A stretch of DNA of 64,000 nucleotides from Actinoallomurus iriomotensis. Lineage in GTDB: Bacteria > Actinomycetota > Actinomycetes > Streptosporangiales > Streptosporangiaceae. A program made the translations under genes and the position numbers. Shown one piece after another: positions 41,231-49,404 of the stretch (the stretch's first letter is position 1; the number at the start of each line of letters is the position of its first letter). The notes under the pieces were generated by a model. The model was not told the origin of the DNA. It made no database searches and worked only from the letters and a program-made list of their open reading frames with translations. The stretch spans positions 124,001-188,000 of the forward strand of contig NZ_BSTJ01000003.1 in assembly GCF_030269445.1 (NCBI RefSeq), given 5' to 3'.

Positions 41231-41512
41231 ATGGAATTCCTGGTCCGTGTCGACGGCGCCCGCGTCTACGAACTCCCCGCCGACGAGAGCGCGGCGCTGA
41301 TCGAACGCGAGAGGGTCCGCGGGCGTGAGCTCATGGCCGCAGGGACGATCCGCCACTTCTGGCGCATTCCCGGCCGCCGCGGCAACATCGGCATCTGGTC
41401 GGCCGCCGACGCCGACGAGCTGGAGGCGGCGCTGACCAGCCTGCCGGTCTGGCCTTACGCGGACATCGAGGTCACCCCGCTGGCCCGTCACCCGATGACC
41501 GCGGTGTCGTGA
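41231..41512 (+). CDS. muconolactone isomerase-like / YciI-like small protein
   Basis: The start is ATG 41231, with GGAGGAG at 41221-41227. The 93-residue protein has the ferredoxin-like dimer pattern of muconolactone delta-isomerases: MEFLVRVDG, a helix ESAALIERERVRGRELMAAG, the strand IRHFWRIPGRRGNIGIWSAA, and a C-terminal SLPVWPYADIEVTPLARHP. It probably binds or isomerises a small hydrophobic molecule. It is likely controlled by the divergent ArsR protein. Confidence 0.8.
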   Translation: MEFLVRVDGARVYELPADESAALIERERVRGRELMAAGTIRHFWRIPGRRGNIGIWSAADADELEAALTSLPVWPYADIEVTPLARHPMTAVS

Positions 41513-41538
41513 ACCATGGTGCCCGGCGGGCGGCGCGG

Positions 41539-41895
41539 TCAGAGCGGCGGGACGCGCGACCGGCGCATCCGGGTCTGCCGTGACTCGCGTTCGGTCAGGC
41601 GTTCCCACGCGGCGTCGCGTTGGGCCTCCAGCTCGCGGACGCGTCTCTCCAGGGCCACGATGTGGCGGATGGCGGCGAGGGTGATGCCCTCCTGGGCCAG
41701 CTGGATGACGCGGCGGATGCGGCCCAGCTCATGGTGGGAGTAACGGCGGTGGCCGCCCGGCGTACGGCTGGGCCGGACCACCTCGTACGTGTCCAGACGG
41801 TGCAGGAATCGGGGTCGGGTACGGAGGATCTCGGCGGCCTGCCCCACTGAGTAGCGCGGCCGGTGTTCGTCTTCGGTGAGCATGGCGCGAGACAT
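41539..41895 (-). CDS. MerR-family regulator (HspR-like) 1
   Basis: From ATG 41895 (or 41883) the product is about 118 residues. The winged helix reads YSVGQAAEILRTRPRFLHRL, then VRPSRTPGGHRRYSHHELGR, and the coiled coil LEAQRDAAWERLTE. It is like HspR and related MerR repressors. A close paralog is at 45770-46099 next to hsp20. The gene here has no heat-shock neighbour. Confidence 0.8.
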   Translation of the reverse strand: MSRAMLTEDEHRPRYSVGQAAEILRTRPRFLHRLDTYEVVRPSRTPGGHRRYSHHELGRIRRVIQLAQEGITLAAIRHIVALERRVRELEAQRDAAWERLTERESRQTRMRRSRVPPL

Positions 41896-41976
41896 CGCAG
41901 CATGATCCGCGCCCCGGCGCCGCCGGCACACGCCTGCGGTTGTGAGCTCTTTACCTCAGCAGGGCCGACGGGCGTC

Positions 41977-42621
41977 TCACGGCCACGGGGCCGCGTCGCG
42001 GGCCAGGAGGGCCGCCTGGACGCGGTTCGCGCAGCCGAGCTTGGCCAGGATCCGGGTCATGTACGTCTTGATGGTCGTCTCGCTCATGTGCAGCCGCCGG
42101 CCGATCTCGGCGTTCGACAGGCCCTCACCCACCAGGCGTACGACGTCCGACTCGCGGGCGGTCAGGGCGGCCAGCCGTCCGGTCGCCTCCCGGCGGCGGT
42201 CCGTGGGGGTGACCATGCCGAGCACCGTACGGGTGATGGCCGGGGACAGGTACGCGTCGCCGTCGTGGGCCGCGCGGACGGCGCGGATCAGCTCGTCGGG
42301 CCCGCAGTTCTTCAGCACGAACCCGGCCGTCTCGCTGCGCAGGGCGCGCACGACGTTGGCCTCCGCGCCGAAGGAGGTGAGGACGACGCAGCGTACGCCG
42401 GGCGCGCACCGGCGGAGCTCCTCGATCGCGCTCAGGCCGTCCAGCACCGGCATGGTGATGTCGACCAGCGCGACGTCGATCCGGTGCCGGACCGCCGCCT
42501 CCACGGCCGCCCGGCCGTCCGCCGCCTCGGCGACGACCTCGATGTCGTCCGCCGACCCGAGGATGGTGCGGATGCCCGCCACGATCAGCGGTTCGTCGTC
42601 GGCGACCAGGACCCGGATCAC
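41977..42621 (-). CDS. NarL/LuxR-family response regulator
   Basis: The 214-residue protein from GTG 42621 has the receiver (VLVADDEPLI, phospho-Asp in VALVDITMPVLDG, Thr/Ser in VLTSFG, Lys in FVLKNCGPDEL). The LuxR helix-turn-helix is LTARESDVVRLVGEGLSNAE and MSETTIKTYMTRILAKLG. It is 1 base after the kinase stop. It probably controls the divergent ABC exporter beyond the kinase, which is inference. Confidence 0.93.
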   Translation of the reverse strand: MIRVLVADDEPLIVAGIRTILGSADDIEVVAEAADGRAAVEAAVRHRIDVALVDITMPVLDGLSAIEELRRCAPGVRCVVLTSFGAEANVVRALRSETAGFVLKNCGPDELIRAVRAAHDGDAYLSPAITRTVLGMVTPTDRRREATGRLAALTARESDVVRLVGEGLSNAEIGRRLHMSETTIKTYMTRILAKLGCANRVQAALLARDAAPWP

Positions 42622-42622
42622 C

Positions 42623-43804
42623 TCACGCCACCCCCACCAGCATGCTCATCGGCAGGACCACGAACATGAGCGCCGCGGTGGCGAACCCGAGCAGGGCCGT
42701 GCGCGCCGCACCCGGCACGGGCGTCTCGGCGCCCTCGGTCTCCGCCGCCAGAGGCAGCATCGCCACCAGCCGGAACTCCCCGTTCTCCGTCCGGTGGTCC
42801 AGGAATCCTCCGGCCGCCCGCACCCGCTCGTCCAACCCGGTCAGCCCGTGGCCGGCGCCGTCGGCGACCTGGCCCGCGACCGGATTGACGACGGTGACCA
42901 GCAGGCCGTCCGGCTCCCACGCGAGGCTCACCGTGACCGGCCGCCCCGGCGCGTGCCGGGACGCGTTGGTCAGCCCCTCCTCCACGACCCGGTACGCCGC
43001 CTGCGAGGCCTCCGCGTCCAGGGCGCGGGGCTCCCCCTGCCGCCGGGACGTCACGGCCAGTCCGGCCGACCGGAACTCCGTGACGACCTCCTCGATCGCC
43101 GACGTCCCGCGCGACCGGGCGCCCTCGCCGCGGAGCGTGCCCAGCAGCGCGTGCAGCTCGTCCACGGCGTCGCTCGCCGCCGCGCCCAGCCGCCGGACCG
43201 CCTCCCGCTGTGCCGGCGGCACCGACACCTCCAGCGCCGACGCCTGGATCGTCACGAGGCTGAGCCGGTGGCCGAGGGAGTCGTGCATGTCCCGGGCGAT
43301 CCGCAGCCGTTCGCGCAGGCGTTCGCGTTCGGCGAGCAGCTCGCGCTCCCGGCGGAGCCGGCGGTTGTTGCGGTCGAGCGCCGACAGCAGCCGTTCGTGC
43401 TGGGCGAGGTAGCGGCCGACGAGCAGCGGCAGCGCGACGAACACGACGTACGCGCAGACGAAGGCCGGGATCGACCGGGGCTCGGGCGGCCGGACCAGGA
43501 GCCTGCCGGCCAGGCCGCCGAGGGCGGCGCCGACGACGGCCGCCGTACCGGCGCGGGAGACGACGCGGCGACCGGCCTGGTAGGCGGTCCACAGGAGGAG
43601 GACGTACCCGCCGCCGGCCGACACCACGAACCCCAGCGCGATCGTGAAGGTGGCGACCGGCATCCGGTGGGACAGCGCGATGACCAGCGCGAGCCCGAGC
43701 GCGCAGGCCAGGACGCCCCACAGGCGGAGCACGTTCCCGTACCCGGTGGCGAGCAGCGCCGTGTCCGCCGCGACCACGGCGGCGGCGAGGAGGTGTCGGC
43801 CCAT
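42623..43804 (-). CDS. NarL-type sensor histidine kinase
   Basis: From ATG 43804 the kinase has 393 residues. It has multiple N-terminal transmembrane segments (VLRLWGVLACALGLALVIAL, VLLLWTAYQAGRRV, IPAFVCAYVVFVALPLLVGR), then the HisKA_3 H-box RIARDMHDSLGHRLSLVTIQ. The ATPase domain includes VVEEGLTNASRHAPG and GHGLTGLDERV. An unusual extra hydrophobic segment lies at the C-terminus (ARTALLGFATAALMFVVLPM), placing the end in the membrane. Its promoter region is occupied by the MITE-like element, whose left end is 11 bases from the ATG. Confidence 0.92.
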   Translation of the reverse strand: MGRHLLAAAVVAADTALLATGYGNVLRLWGVLACALGLALVIALSHRMPVATFTIALGFVVSAGGGYVLLLWTAYQAGRRVVSRAGTAAVVGAALGGLAGRLLVRPPEPRSIPAFVCAYVVFVALPLLVGRYLAQHERLLSALDRNNRRLRRERELLAERERLRERLRIARDMHDSLGHRLSLVTIQASALEVSVPPAQREAVRRLGAAASDAVDELHALLGTLRGEGARSRGTSAIEEVVTEFRSAGLAVTSRRQGEPRALDAEASQAAYRVVEEGLTNASRHAPGRPVTVSLAWEPDGLLVTVVNPVAGQVADGAGHGLTGLDERVRAAGGFLDHRTENGEFRLVAMLPLAAETEGAETPVPGAARTALLGFATAALMFVVLPMSMLVGVA

Positions 43805-43815
43805 GCGCAGCAGGC

Positions 43816-44046
43816 TAGGGCCTGTCTCGAAGTCCCCGTCCGTAGCGAGCGGCGTCCAGGCGGCGCGTCGCAAGGCGGAGGAGGGAGTCAGCCTGGTGTT
43901 GGCTGGCGACTCTTGCCGGGGTCCCCGCGGAAGCGTGCCGGGCGGCGGAGCCGTTCGGCACGGTTTCGTGGGGTGGGGGCGACAACGCGGCGAGGCGTCG
44001 TCTGGGCGCCGCGCAGTAGGACAGCGGGGCTTTGAGACAGGCCCTA
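43816..44046. mobile_element. MITE-like element with 21-bp inverted ends and TA duplication
   Basis: The ends are TA-GGGCCTGTCTC followed by GAAGTCCC on the left (43816-43836), and the inverted copy with GAGACAGGCCC-TA (44034-44046) on the right. They match over 21 bp with 2 mismatches. No transposase frame is inside. The interior folds into hairpins, for example CGTGCCG/CGGCACG near 43930-43965. The TA at both borders suggests target duplication of a Tc1/mariner- or IS630-like parent. It fills the divergent promoter region of the kinase and ABC genes. Confidence 0.65.
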
Positions 44047-44061
44047 CGTGGCGCGTCCGCA

Positions 44062-44075
44062 CCGACGTTGGTCGG
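44062..44075. promoter_or_regulatory. inverted repeat upstream of ABC exporter
   Basis: CCGAC (44062-44066) and GTCGG (44071-44075) form an inverted repeat with a 4-base loop, flanked by CGCG. It is 50 bases before the ABC ATPase start, outside the MITE-like element. It is a candidate site for the NarL-type regulator. Confidence 0.4.
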
Positions 44076-44124
44076 CGCGATCGTCGACTTTGGAGGACTG
44101 CCTCACGGTCGCCCCGTTCCTAGC

Positions 44125-45021
44125 GTGAACCGGGTGATCGAAGTACGGAACCTGAGCAAGAGGTACGGCGAGACCGTCGCGGTGGAGGACCTGTCGTTCA
44201 CGGTGCGCCCGGGACGGGTGACCGGCTTCCTGGGGCCGAACGGCGCCGGCAAGTCCACCACCATGCGGATGATCCTCGGCCTGGACCGGCCGACCGGCGG
44301 GCGGGCGCTGATCGACGGTGAGCCCTTCGCCCGGCTGGCCGAGCCGCTGCGCCGGGTCGGCGCGCTGCTGGAGACCACGGCCGCGCACGGCGGCCGCCGG
44401 GCCCGCGACCACCTGCGCTGGCTCGCGCGCAGCAACCGGATCCCCGAGCGGCGGACCGCGGAGGTCCTGAGGATGACCGGCCTGGAGAACGTCGCGCGTC
44501 GGCGGGTGAAGGGCTTCTCCCTCGGCATGGGCCGGCGGCTCGGCCTCGCCGCCGCGCTGCTCGGCGACCCGGCCGTGCTGCTGCTCGACGAGCCGCTCAA
44601 CGGCCTGGACCCCCAGGGCATCCTCTGGATGCGGAACCTGATGCGGGACCTGGCCGCCGAGGGCCGCACGGTGTTCGTCTCCAGCCACCTGATGAGCGAG
44701 ATGGCGCTCACCGCGGACCACCTCGTCGTGATCGCCGGGGGGCGGCTGCTCGCCGACACGACGGCCGCCGCGTTCGTGGCCGCGAACAGCCGTGCGTACG
44801 TGCGGATCAGGACGCCCGAGCCGGAACGCATGCGCGACGCGCTCGCCGGCGCCGGCATCGCGGCCGTCGCCGCGCCGGACGGCGCGCTCGAGGCGGAGGG
44901 CGCCGAGCCGGCGCGGATCGGCGAGCTGGCCGCCGCCCACGGGCTGGTCGTGCACGAGGTGGCCGCGCGGGAGTCGTCGCTGGAGGAGGCCTTCATGCGG
45001 CTGACCGGGGAGGCCCGATGA
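44125..45021 (+). CDS. ABC exporter ATP-binding protein
   Basis: From GTG 44125 (GTG 44134 is possible) the ATPase has 298 residues. It has Walker A GPNGAGKST, a degenerate signature FSLGMGRRLGLAAALLG (usual LSGGQ replaced by SLGMG, as in the BcrA/DrrA-like branch), Walker B VLLLDEPLNGLDP, and switch His SSHLMSEM. The C-terminal extension is typical for antibiotic and peptide exporters. It overlaps the permease start by 4 bases. No Shine-Dalgarno is visible. Confidence 0.9.
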   Translation: MNRVIEVRNLSKRYGETVAVEDLSFTVRPGRVTGFLGPNGAGKSTTMRMILGLDRPTGGRALIDGEPFARLAEPLRRVGALLETTAAHGGRRARDHLRWLARSNRIPERRTAEVLRMTGLENVARRRVKGFSLGMGRRLGLAAALLGDPAVLLLDEPLNGLDPQGILWMRNLMRDLAAEGRTVFVSSHLMSEMALTADHLVVIAGGRLLADTTAAAFVAANSRAYVRIRTPEPERMRDALAGAGIAAVAAPDGALEAEGAEPARIGELAAAHGLVVHEVAARESSLEEAFMRLTGEAR

Positions 45022-45800
45022 GCGCGGGACGTGCGGCCCTGCGGGCCGAATGGGTGAAGATCCGTACCGGCCGTTCAACGGGCTGGACCCTCGTCCTCAC
45101 CTTCGTGCTCTGCGTCGGTCTCGCCGTTCTGCTGGGCCTGAGCATGCGCGGCGGCTTCGACCGGATGGACGCCGGGGCGCGGGCGAACTTCGACCCCGTC
45201 CTCGTCGGTTTCTACGGCCTGCTGATCGGCGAGATCGCCTTCGTGGCCTTCGGCGTGCTGTTCGTCGGGTCGGAGTACACGAGCGGGATGATCCGGGCCT
45301 CGCTGACCGCGGTGCCGCGGCGCGGCGTGTTCTATGGCGCCAAGATGCTGACCGGGGCGCTCACGGCGTCGGTGTTCTCTCTGGCCACCGGATTCGCCAC
45401 CTTCTTCACCGCACAGGCGGCCCTGGGACCGCACGGCGTGACGCTCGGCTCGGCGGGGGCGTTGCGCGCGACGCTGCTCGCCTGCGCGCACCTGACGCTG
45501 ATGTGCCTGTTCGCGATGGGCGTGGCGGCGATCGCACGGGGCACCGCGCTCCCACTCGGGATCATGATCCCGCTGCTCTTCCTAGACTCCCAGGGACTCG
45601 GCAACGCTCCGGGGATCCGTACGGTCGCGCAGTACCTTCCCGACCAGGTCGGAATGGTGATGATGCGTGCGGTCCCGGCCAGGCCGGACGCCATCGACCA
45701 CCGCGCCTTCGGCCCGTGGACCGGGTTGGGCGTGCTCGTGCTGTGGGCGGCGGCCGCCGTGGTGGGCGGCTATCTGGTGCTGCGCCGCCGCGACGCCTGA
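45018..45800 (+). CDS. ABC-2 type transporter permease
   Basis: The 260-residue permease begins RAALRAEWVKIRTGRSTGWT, typical of BcrB-like ABC-2 permeases. It has about six transmembrane segments, including LVLTFVLCVGLAVLLGLSM, EIAFVAFGVLFVGSEYTSGM and LGVLVLWAAAAVVGGYLVL. E-Y-T-S-G-M-I-R is the conserved loop. It acts with the ATPase upstream, with an unknown export substrate. Its end overlaps the converging MerR gene by 31 bp. Confidence 0.88.
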   Translation: MSAGRAALRAEWVKIRTGRSTGWTLVLTFVLCVGLAVLLGLSMRGGFDRMDAGARANFDPVLVGFYGLLIGEIAFVAFGVLFVGSEYTSGMIRASLTAVPRRGVFYGAKMLTGALTASVFSLATGFATFFTAQAALGPHGVTLGSAGALRATLLACAHLTLMCLFAMGVAAIARGTALPLGIMIPLLFLDSQGLGNAPGIRTVAQYLPDQVGMVMMRAVPARPDAIDHRAFGPWTGLGVLVLWAAAAVVGGYLVLRRRDA

Positions 45801-46099
45801 CCGAGCTCGGCCTCCAGCTCGGCGATGCGCCGATGGGCCGCGCGCAGCTCGCCCTCGAGCTCGAGGATGCGGCGGATGGCCGCCAGGGTCATCCCCTCGT
45901 CGGTGAGCCGCACGACGTACTGGACGAGCGTGATCTCATGGCGGGAGTAGCGCCGCTGCCCGCCGGGCGACCGGCGGGGACTCACGACCTCGTGCTCGTC
46001 GAGCCGGCGCAGGAACGCCTGCTGCACGCTGAGCATCGCCGCCACCTGGCCGACGGTGTAGAGCGCGGCCTGGCTGTCGTCGATCGGCAGTGAAGACAT
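45770..46099 (-). CDS. MerR-family regulator (HspR-like) 2
   Basis: From ATG 46099, 4 bases after GGGGG, the product is 109 residues. It shares YTVGQVAAMLSVQQAFLRRL, VVSPRRSPGGQRRYSRHEIT and GMTLAAIRRILELEGELRAA with the MerR protein at 41539. It lies 65 bases downstream of hsp20 on the same strand. With the palindrome before hsp20, it is the best candidate for an HspR-like repressor of that gene. Confidence 0.82.
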   Translation of the reverse strand: MSSLPIDDSQAALYTVGQVAAMLSVQQAFLRRLDEHEVVSPRRSPGGQRRYSRHEITLVQYVVRLTDEGMTLAAIRRILELEGELRAAHRRIAELEAELGQASRRRSTR

Positions 46100-46164
46100 G
46101 ATGCCCCCATCATGCACCGGGCGGGCGTCTCCCTGGAGACGCCCGCCCGGATCCCGGACCCGTC

Positions 46165-46581
46165 TTACTTGAGCGCCTTGCGCCCGCGGGTCTGGATCTC
46201 CACCTTGCGCGGCTTGGCCTGCTCCAGCACCGGGATGCGGACCGCCAGCACGCCGTCGTCGTACGCGGCGTCGATGGCGGACGAGTCGAGGTGCTCCGAC
46301 AGGTAGACGCGCCGGGTGTAGGTGCCCATCGTGCGCTCCCGTACGAAGAGCTGCTCGTCCTCGGCGATCTCCTCCTCGCGGCCCGCGCTGACCGTGAGAA
46401 CGCCGCGGTCCACGGTCACCTCGATGGAGCCGGGGTCGATGCCCGGGAGGTCGAAGCGCAGGACCACCTCGTCCTTGCGGCGGACGCCGTCCATCGGCAT
46501 GACGGCGGGCTGCCGGCGGGTCATCCGGTCGAACTGGCGCTCGAACTCCTGCATGAACGGGTCGATCGACGTCAACAGCAT
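46165..46581 (-). CDS. Hsp20/alpha-crystallin small heat-shock protein
   Basis: ATG 46581 is 5 bases after GGAGGTGG and gives 138 residues. The alpha-crystallin domain reads DEVVLRFDLPGIDPGSIEVT, RGVLTVSAGREEE and YDDGVLAVRIPVLEQAKPRK. A flexible N-terminal arm precedes it. It is an ATP-independent holdase chaperone. Palindromic sequence upstream and an HspR-like gene downstream suggest heat-inducible repression. Confidence 0.93.
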   Translation of the reverse strand: MLLTSIDPFMQEFERQFDRMTRRQPAVMPMDGVRRKDEVVLRFDLPGIDPGSIEVTVDRGVLTVSAGREEEIAEDEQLFVRERTMGTYTRRVYLSEHLDSSAIDAAYDDGVLAVRIPVLEQAKPRKVEIQTRGRKALK

Positions 46582-46597
46582 GGAAGCCACCTCCAGG

Positions 46598-46634
46598 TTT
46601 GAACTCTCGTTATGAGCTAACCTCAAACTTGAGT
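46598..46634 (-). promoter_or_regulatory. HAIR-like palindrome upstream of hsp20
   Basis: CTCAAACTTGAG (46622-46633) is an inverted repeat (CTCAA/TTGAG) and contains the half-site CTTGAGT (46628-46634) known from HspR-associated inverted repeats. A second pair, TTTGA (46598-46602) and TCAAA (46623-46627), frames the region. It lies 17-53 bases before hsp20. Confidence 0.55.
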
Positions 46635-46704
46635 TGTATATTTCCACGAACCTGAGCGGTAAACAACCTCTCTGTAAGGTGACATACAACTTCCCCGGAC
46701 ATGC

Positions 46705-46742
46705 CGAAGGGCGGGGTGCCTCACATGGCACCCCGCCCTTCG
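46705..46742 (-). terminator. stem-loop after the thiolase gene
   Basis: CGAAGGGCGGGGTGCC (46705-46720) pairs perfectly with GGCACCCCGCCCTTCG (46727-46742) around a 6-base loop, giving a 16-bp stem. It directly follows the thiolase and lies before the hsp20 promoter. Confidence 0.88.
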
Positions 46743-46772
46743 CGGACCGCGGCCCCGACGGGCCGCGAACAC

Positions 46773-47918
46773 CTACACGCGCTCGATGATGGTGGCGTTG
46801 GCCTGGCCGCCGCCCTCGCACATCGTCTGGAGGCCGTACCGGCCGCCCGTGCGCTCCAGCTCATGCACGAGCTTGGTCATCAGGATCGACCCGGTCGCGC
46901 CCAGCGGGTGGCCGAGCGCGATCGCGCCGCCGTTCGGGTTGGTCTTCTCCAGCGACGCGCCGGTCTCCTTGGCCCACGCCAGCGGCACCGGGGCGAACGC
47001 CTCGTTGACCTCGAACACGTCGATGTCGTCGATCGACAGACCGCCGCGCTTCAGCGCCTTCTCGGTCGCCGGGATCGGGCCGGTCAGCATGTAGACCGGG
47101 TCCGAGCCCTCGACGACGAGGGTGCGGATGCGCGCCCGCGGCGTCAGACCGTGCTGCCTGACCGCCTCCTCCGAGGCGATGAGCAGCGCACCGGCGCCGA
47201 CGGAGATCTGTGAGGCCACCGCGGCGGTGAGCTCCCAGCCGTCGCGCAGCGGCTTCAGGCCGCCCATCTTCTCCAGCGAGGTGTCCGCCCGGGCGCCCTC
47301 GTCCTTGGTCACGCCCGCGATCGGGGCGATCTCGCGGTCGAAGTGCCCGTTCTCGATCGCGTGGACCGCGCGGCGGTGGCTCTCGAGCGCGAACTGCTCG
47401 AGGTCGCCGCGCTTGTAGCCCCACTTCTCGCACATGAGCTGCGCGCCGCGGAACTGGGAGATCTCCTGGTCGCCGTACCGCTGGTTCCAGCCGTCGCCGT
47501 ACGGGAAGGGCATGCCCTTCTCCAGCGCCATGGCGACGCTGGAGCCCATCGGGACCATGCCCATGTTCTCCACACCGGAGGCCACGACGAGGTCCTGGGT
47601 GCCGGACAGCACCGCCTGGGCGGCGAAGTGCACCGCCTGCTGCGACGAGCCGCACTGCCGGTCGATGGTCACACCCGGCACGCGCTCGGGCAGGCCGGCC
47701 GACAGCCAGGCCGTACGGGCGATGTCGAGGGACTGCGGGCCGACCTGCATGACACAGCCCATGATCACGTCATCGACCGCCTCGGGATCCACGCCCGTGC
47801 GCTCGACCAGTTCCTTCAGCACATGCGCACCCAGGTCGGCCGGGTGCACCGCCGCCAGCGCACCCTTTTTCGTGCCGACCGGGGTACGGACCGCTCCGAC
47901 GATGTACGCCTCGGCCAC
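46773..47918 (-). CDS. acetyl-CoA acetyltransferase / thiolase
   Basis: GTG 47918 is 4 bases after GGGAGG; the product is 381 residues. It starts EAYIVGAVRTPVGTKKGALA. The acylated Cys is in TIDRQCGSSQQAVHFAAQA. Further thiolase motifs are VFEVNEAFAPVPLAWAKE, NPNGGAIALGHPLGATGSIL and the C-terminal MCEGGGQANATIIERV. It condenses or cleaves beta-ketoacyl-CoA. Partners of beta-oxidation are not adjacent; the acyl-CoA dehydrogenase is 8 kb away. Confidence 0.93.
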   Translation of the reverse strand: MAEAYIVGAVRTPVGTKKGALAAVHPADLGAHVLKELVERTGVDPEAVDDVIMGCVMQVGPQSLDIARTAWLSAGLPERVPGVTIDRQCGSSQQAVHFAAQAVLSGTQDLVVASGVENMGMVPMGSSVAMALEKGMPFPYGDGWNQRYGDQEISQFRGAQLMCEKWGYKRGDLEQFALESHRRAVHAIENGHFDREIAPIAGVTKDEGARADTSLEKMGGLKPLRDGWELTAAVASQISVGAGALLIASEEAVRQHGLTPRARIRTLVVEGSDPVYMLTGPIPATEKALKRGGLSIDDIDVFEVNEAFAPVPLAWAKETGASLEKTNPNGGAIALGHPLGATGSILMTKLVHELERTGGRYGLQTMCEGGGQANATIIERV

Positions 47919-48060
47919 GTCGCCTCCCAAAACTCTCGTTACGGGTTCCGTCCCAACCAACCGAACCTTATTCGGTCAGTACGAGGTTACCTCGCCCCGC
48001 CCTCTCGTCCATGTGACTCTGCTCTCCCGCTCGGCGCAAACCTCGACCAATGGTGAGCTT

Positions 48061-48066
48061 TAGGCT
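48061..48066 (+). promoter_or_regulatory. leaderless -10 box (TAGGCT) of the SoxR-like gene
   Basis: TAGGCT ends exactly 7 bases before ATG 48074, with no Shine-Dalgarno. The same hexamer and the same 7-base gap precede serC. Confidence 0.6.
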
Positions 48067-48073
48067 GTGCGCC

Positions 48074-48544
48074 ATGGACAACCCACCGCCGGACGCGCAG
48101 GAGCTCACCGTCGGCCAGGTGGCCGGCCGCAGCGGCGTGGCCGTCTCCGCCCTGCACTTCTACGAGAGAAAGGGCCTGATCCACAGCCGTCGAACGGCGG
48201 GCAACCAGCGCCGGTACCCGCGCGACGTGCTCCGGCGGGTGGCGTTCATCCGGGTGTCGCAGCGCGTGGGCATCCCGCTGAGCGACATCCGGGAGGCGCT
48301 CGCCGAGCTGCCGGAGGGCCGCACGCCCACACCCCGCGACTGGGCCCGGCTGTCCGCCGCCTGGCGGGGCGAGCTCGACGCGCGGATCGCCCAGCTCCAG
48401 CGGCTCCGTGACGACCTGACCGGCTGCATCGGCTGCGGATGCCTGTCCCTGCGCCACTGCCGGCTGTCCAACCCGTACGACCGGCTCGGCGCCGAGGGAC
48501 CCGGGCCCCGCCGCCTGCTCACCGACGAGCCGCCAGCCTCCTGA
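48074..48544 (+). CDS. soxR: SoxR-like redox-sensing MerR regulator
   Basis: The 156-residue protein starts at ATG 48074. The MerR winged helix is [20 protein letters not shown], then [20 protein letters not shown]. The C-terminal [2Fe-2S] motif [12 protein letters not shown] supplies four Cys. SoxR proteins sense redox-active compounds and activate efflux and oxidoreductase genes. Its last 26 bases overlap the converging XRE gene. Confidence 0.92.
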   Translation: MDNPPPDAQELTVGQVAGRSGVAVSALHFYERKGLIHSRRTAGNQRRYPRDVLRRVAFIRVSQRVGIPLSDIREALAELPEGRTPTPRDWARLSAAWRGELDARIAQLQRLRDDLTGCIGCGCLSLRHCRLSNPYDRLGAEGPGPRRLLTDEPPAS

Positions 48545-49334
48545 GCGCCTCCGCCGACTCCTCGTTCGCCGGCAGGTGCGCGGTGAGGACCTGGCCGGGC
48601 CGCCCGACGCACTCCAGCTTCACGTAGTCGAGTTCGAGCAGACCGACGTCCGGATGCCGGATGCGTTTGCGCGCCGGCTCGTGCCCGCGTACGTCGTGAG
48701 CGGCCCACAGGTCGCGGAACTCCGCGCTGCCCGCCAACAGCGCCTCGGTGAGCGCGTGCATGCGCGGGTTGGCACCCTGTTCGGCGGTGCAGGCGCGGAA
48801 CTTGGCCACCATGGAGCGGGCGTCGGCCGCCCAGTCGACGATCCGCTCCCGCATCGACGGCTCGTTGAACATCAGCCAGATGACGTTCCGCTCGCCGGCC
48901 GGCCGCTCGTCGTAGTCCGCGATCAGCGCCGCCTGCGCCCGGTTGTAGGCGATGACGTCCCAGGTCTCGTTGGCGATGTAGGCCGGGTGCGGGTCGAGCG
49001 AGTCCACGAACGCCCGCATGGCCGGGTGCACGTCGGCCCGCTCGTTCGCCGGCTCGGGCACCTGTCCCGCGAGCGTGCGAATGTAGTCGCGCTCGGCCGG
49101 GGAGAGCTGGAGGGCGCGGGCGAGGGCGTCGAGTACCTGGCCGCTCGGCGTGACGTCCCGTGCCTGTTCGAGCCAGGTGTACCAGGTGGTGCTGACCCCG
49201 GAGAGCGTGGCGACCTCCTCGCGGCGCAGCCCCGGCGTGCGGCGGCGCCCGACCCGGGGCAGCCCGACGTCCTCGGGCGTCAACCGCTCCCGGCGAAACC
49301 TGAGGAAGGTGGCGAGCTCGGTACGGCTCGACAT
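48519..49334 (-). CDS. XRE-family regulator with MmyB-like ligand domain
   Basis: The 271-residue protein has an N-terminal Cro/C1-type helix-turn-helix ([40 protein letters not shown]). A PAS-like MmyB ligand-binding domain follows ([35 protein letters not shown]). Members repress a divergent transporter or oxidoreductase and may bind fatty acids. AAGGAG precedes ATG 49334. It is divergent from an MFS exporter and probably controls it. Confidence 0.9.
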   Translation of the reverse strand: MSSRTELATFLRFRRERLTPEDVGLPRVGRRRTPGLRREEVATLSGVSTTWYTWLEQARDVTPSGQVLDALARALQLSPAERDYIRTLAGQVPEPANERADVHPAMRAFVDSLDPHPAYIANETWDVIAYNRAQAALIADYDERPAGERNVIWLMFNEPSMRERIVDWAADARSMVAKFRACTAEQGANPRMHALTEALLAGSAEFRDLWAAHDVRGHEPARKRIRHPDVGLLELDYVKLECVGRPGQVLTAHLPANEESAEALRRLAARR

Positions 49335-49350
49335 AGACCGGTACTCCTTA

Positions 49351-49378
49351 TACCCGGATAAAGCCCATCTGGTACCCG
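49351..49378. promoter_or_regulatory. repeated half-sites in XRE/MFS divergent promoter
   Basis: TACCCG occurs at 49351-49356 and 49373-49378, 22 bp apart (two helical turns) in the same orientation. The 70-bp region between the two divergent genes also contains GGTA/TACC inverted pairs at 49340-49354. It is a candidate XRE operator. Confidence 0.4.
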
Positions 49379-49404
49379 TTTAACCTCTGCCCCATCGTGG
49401 GGCC

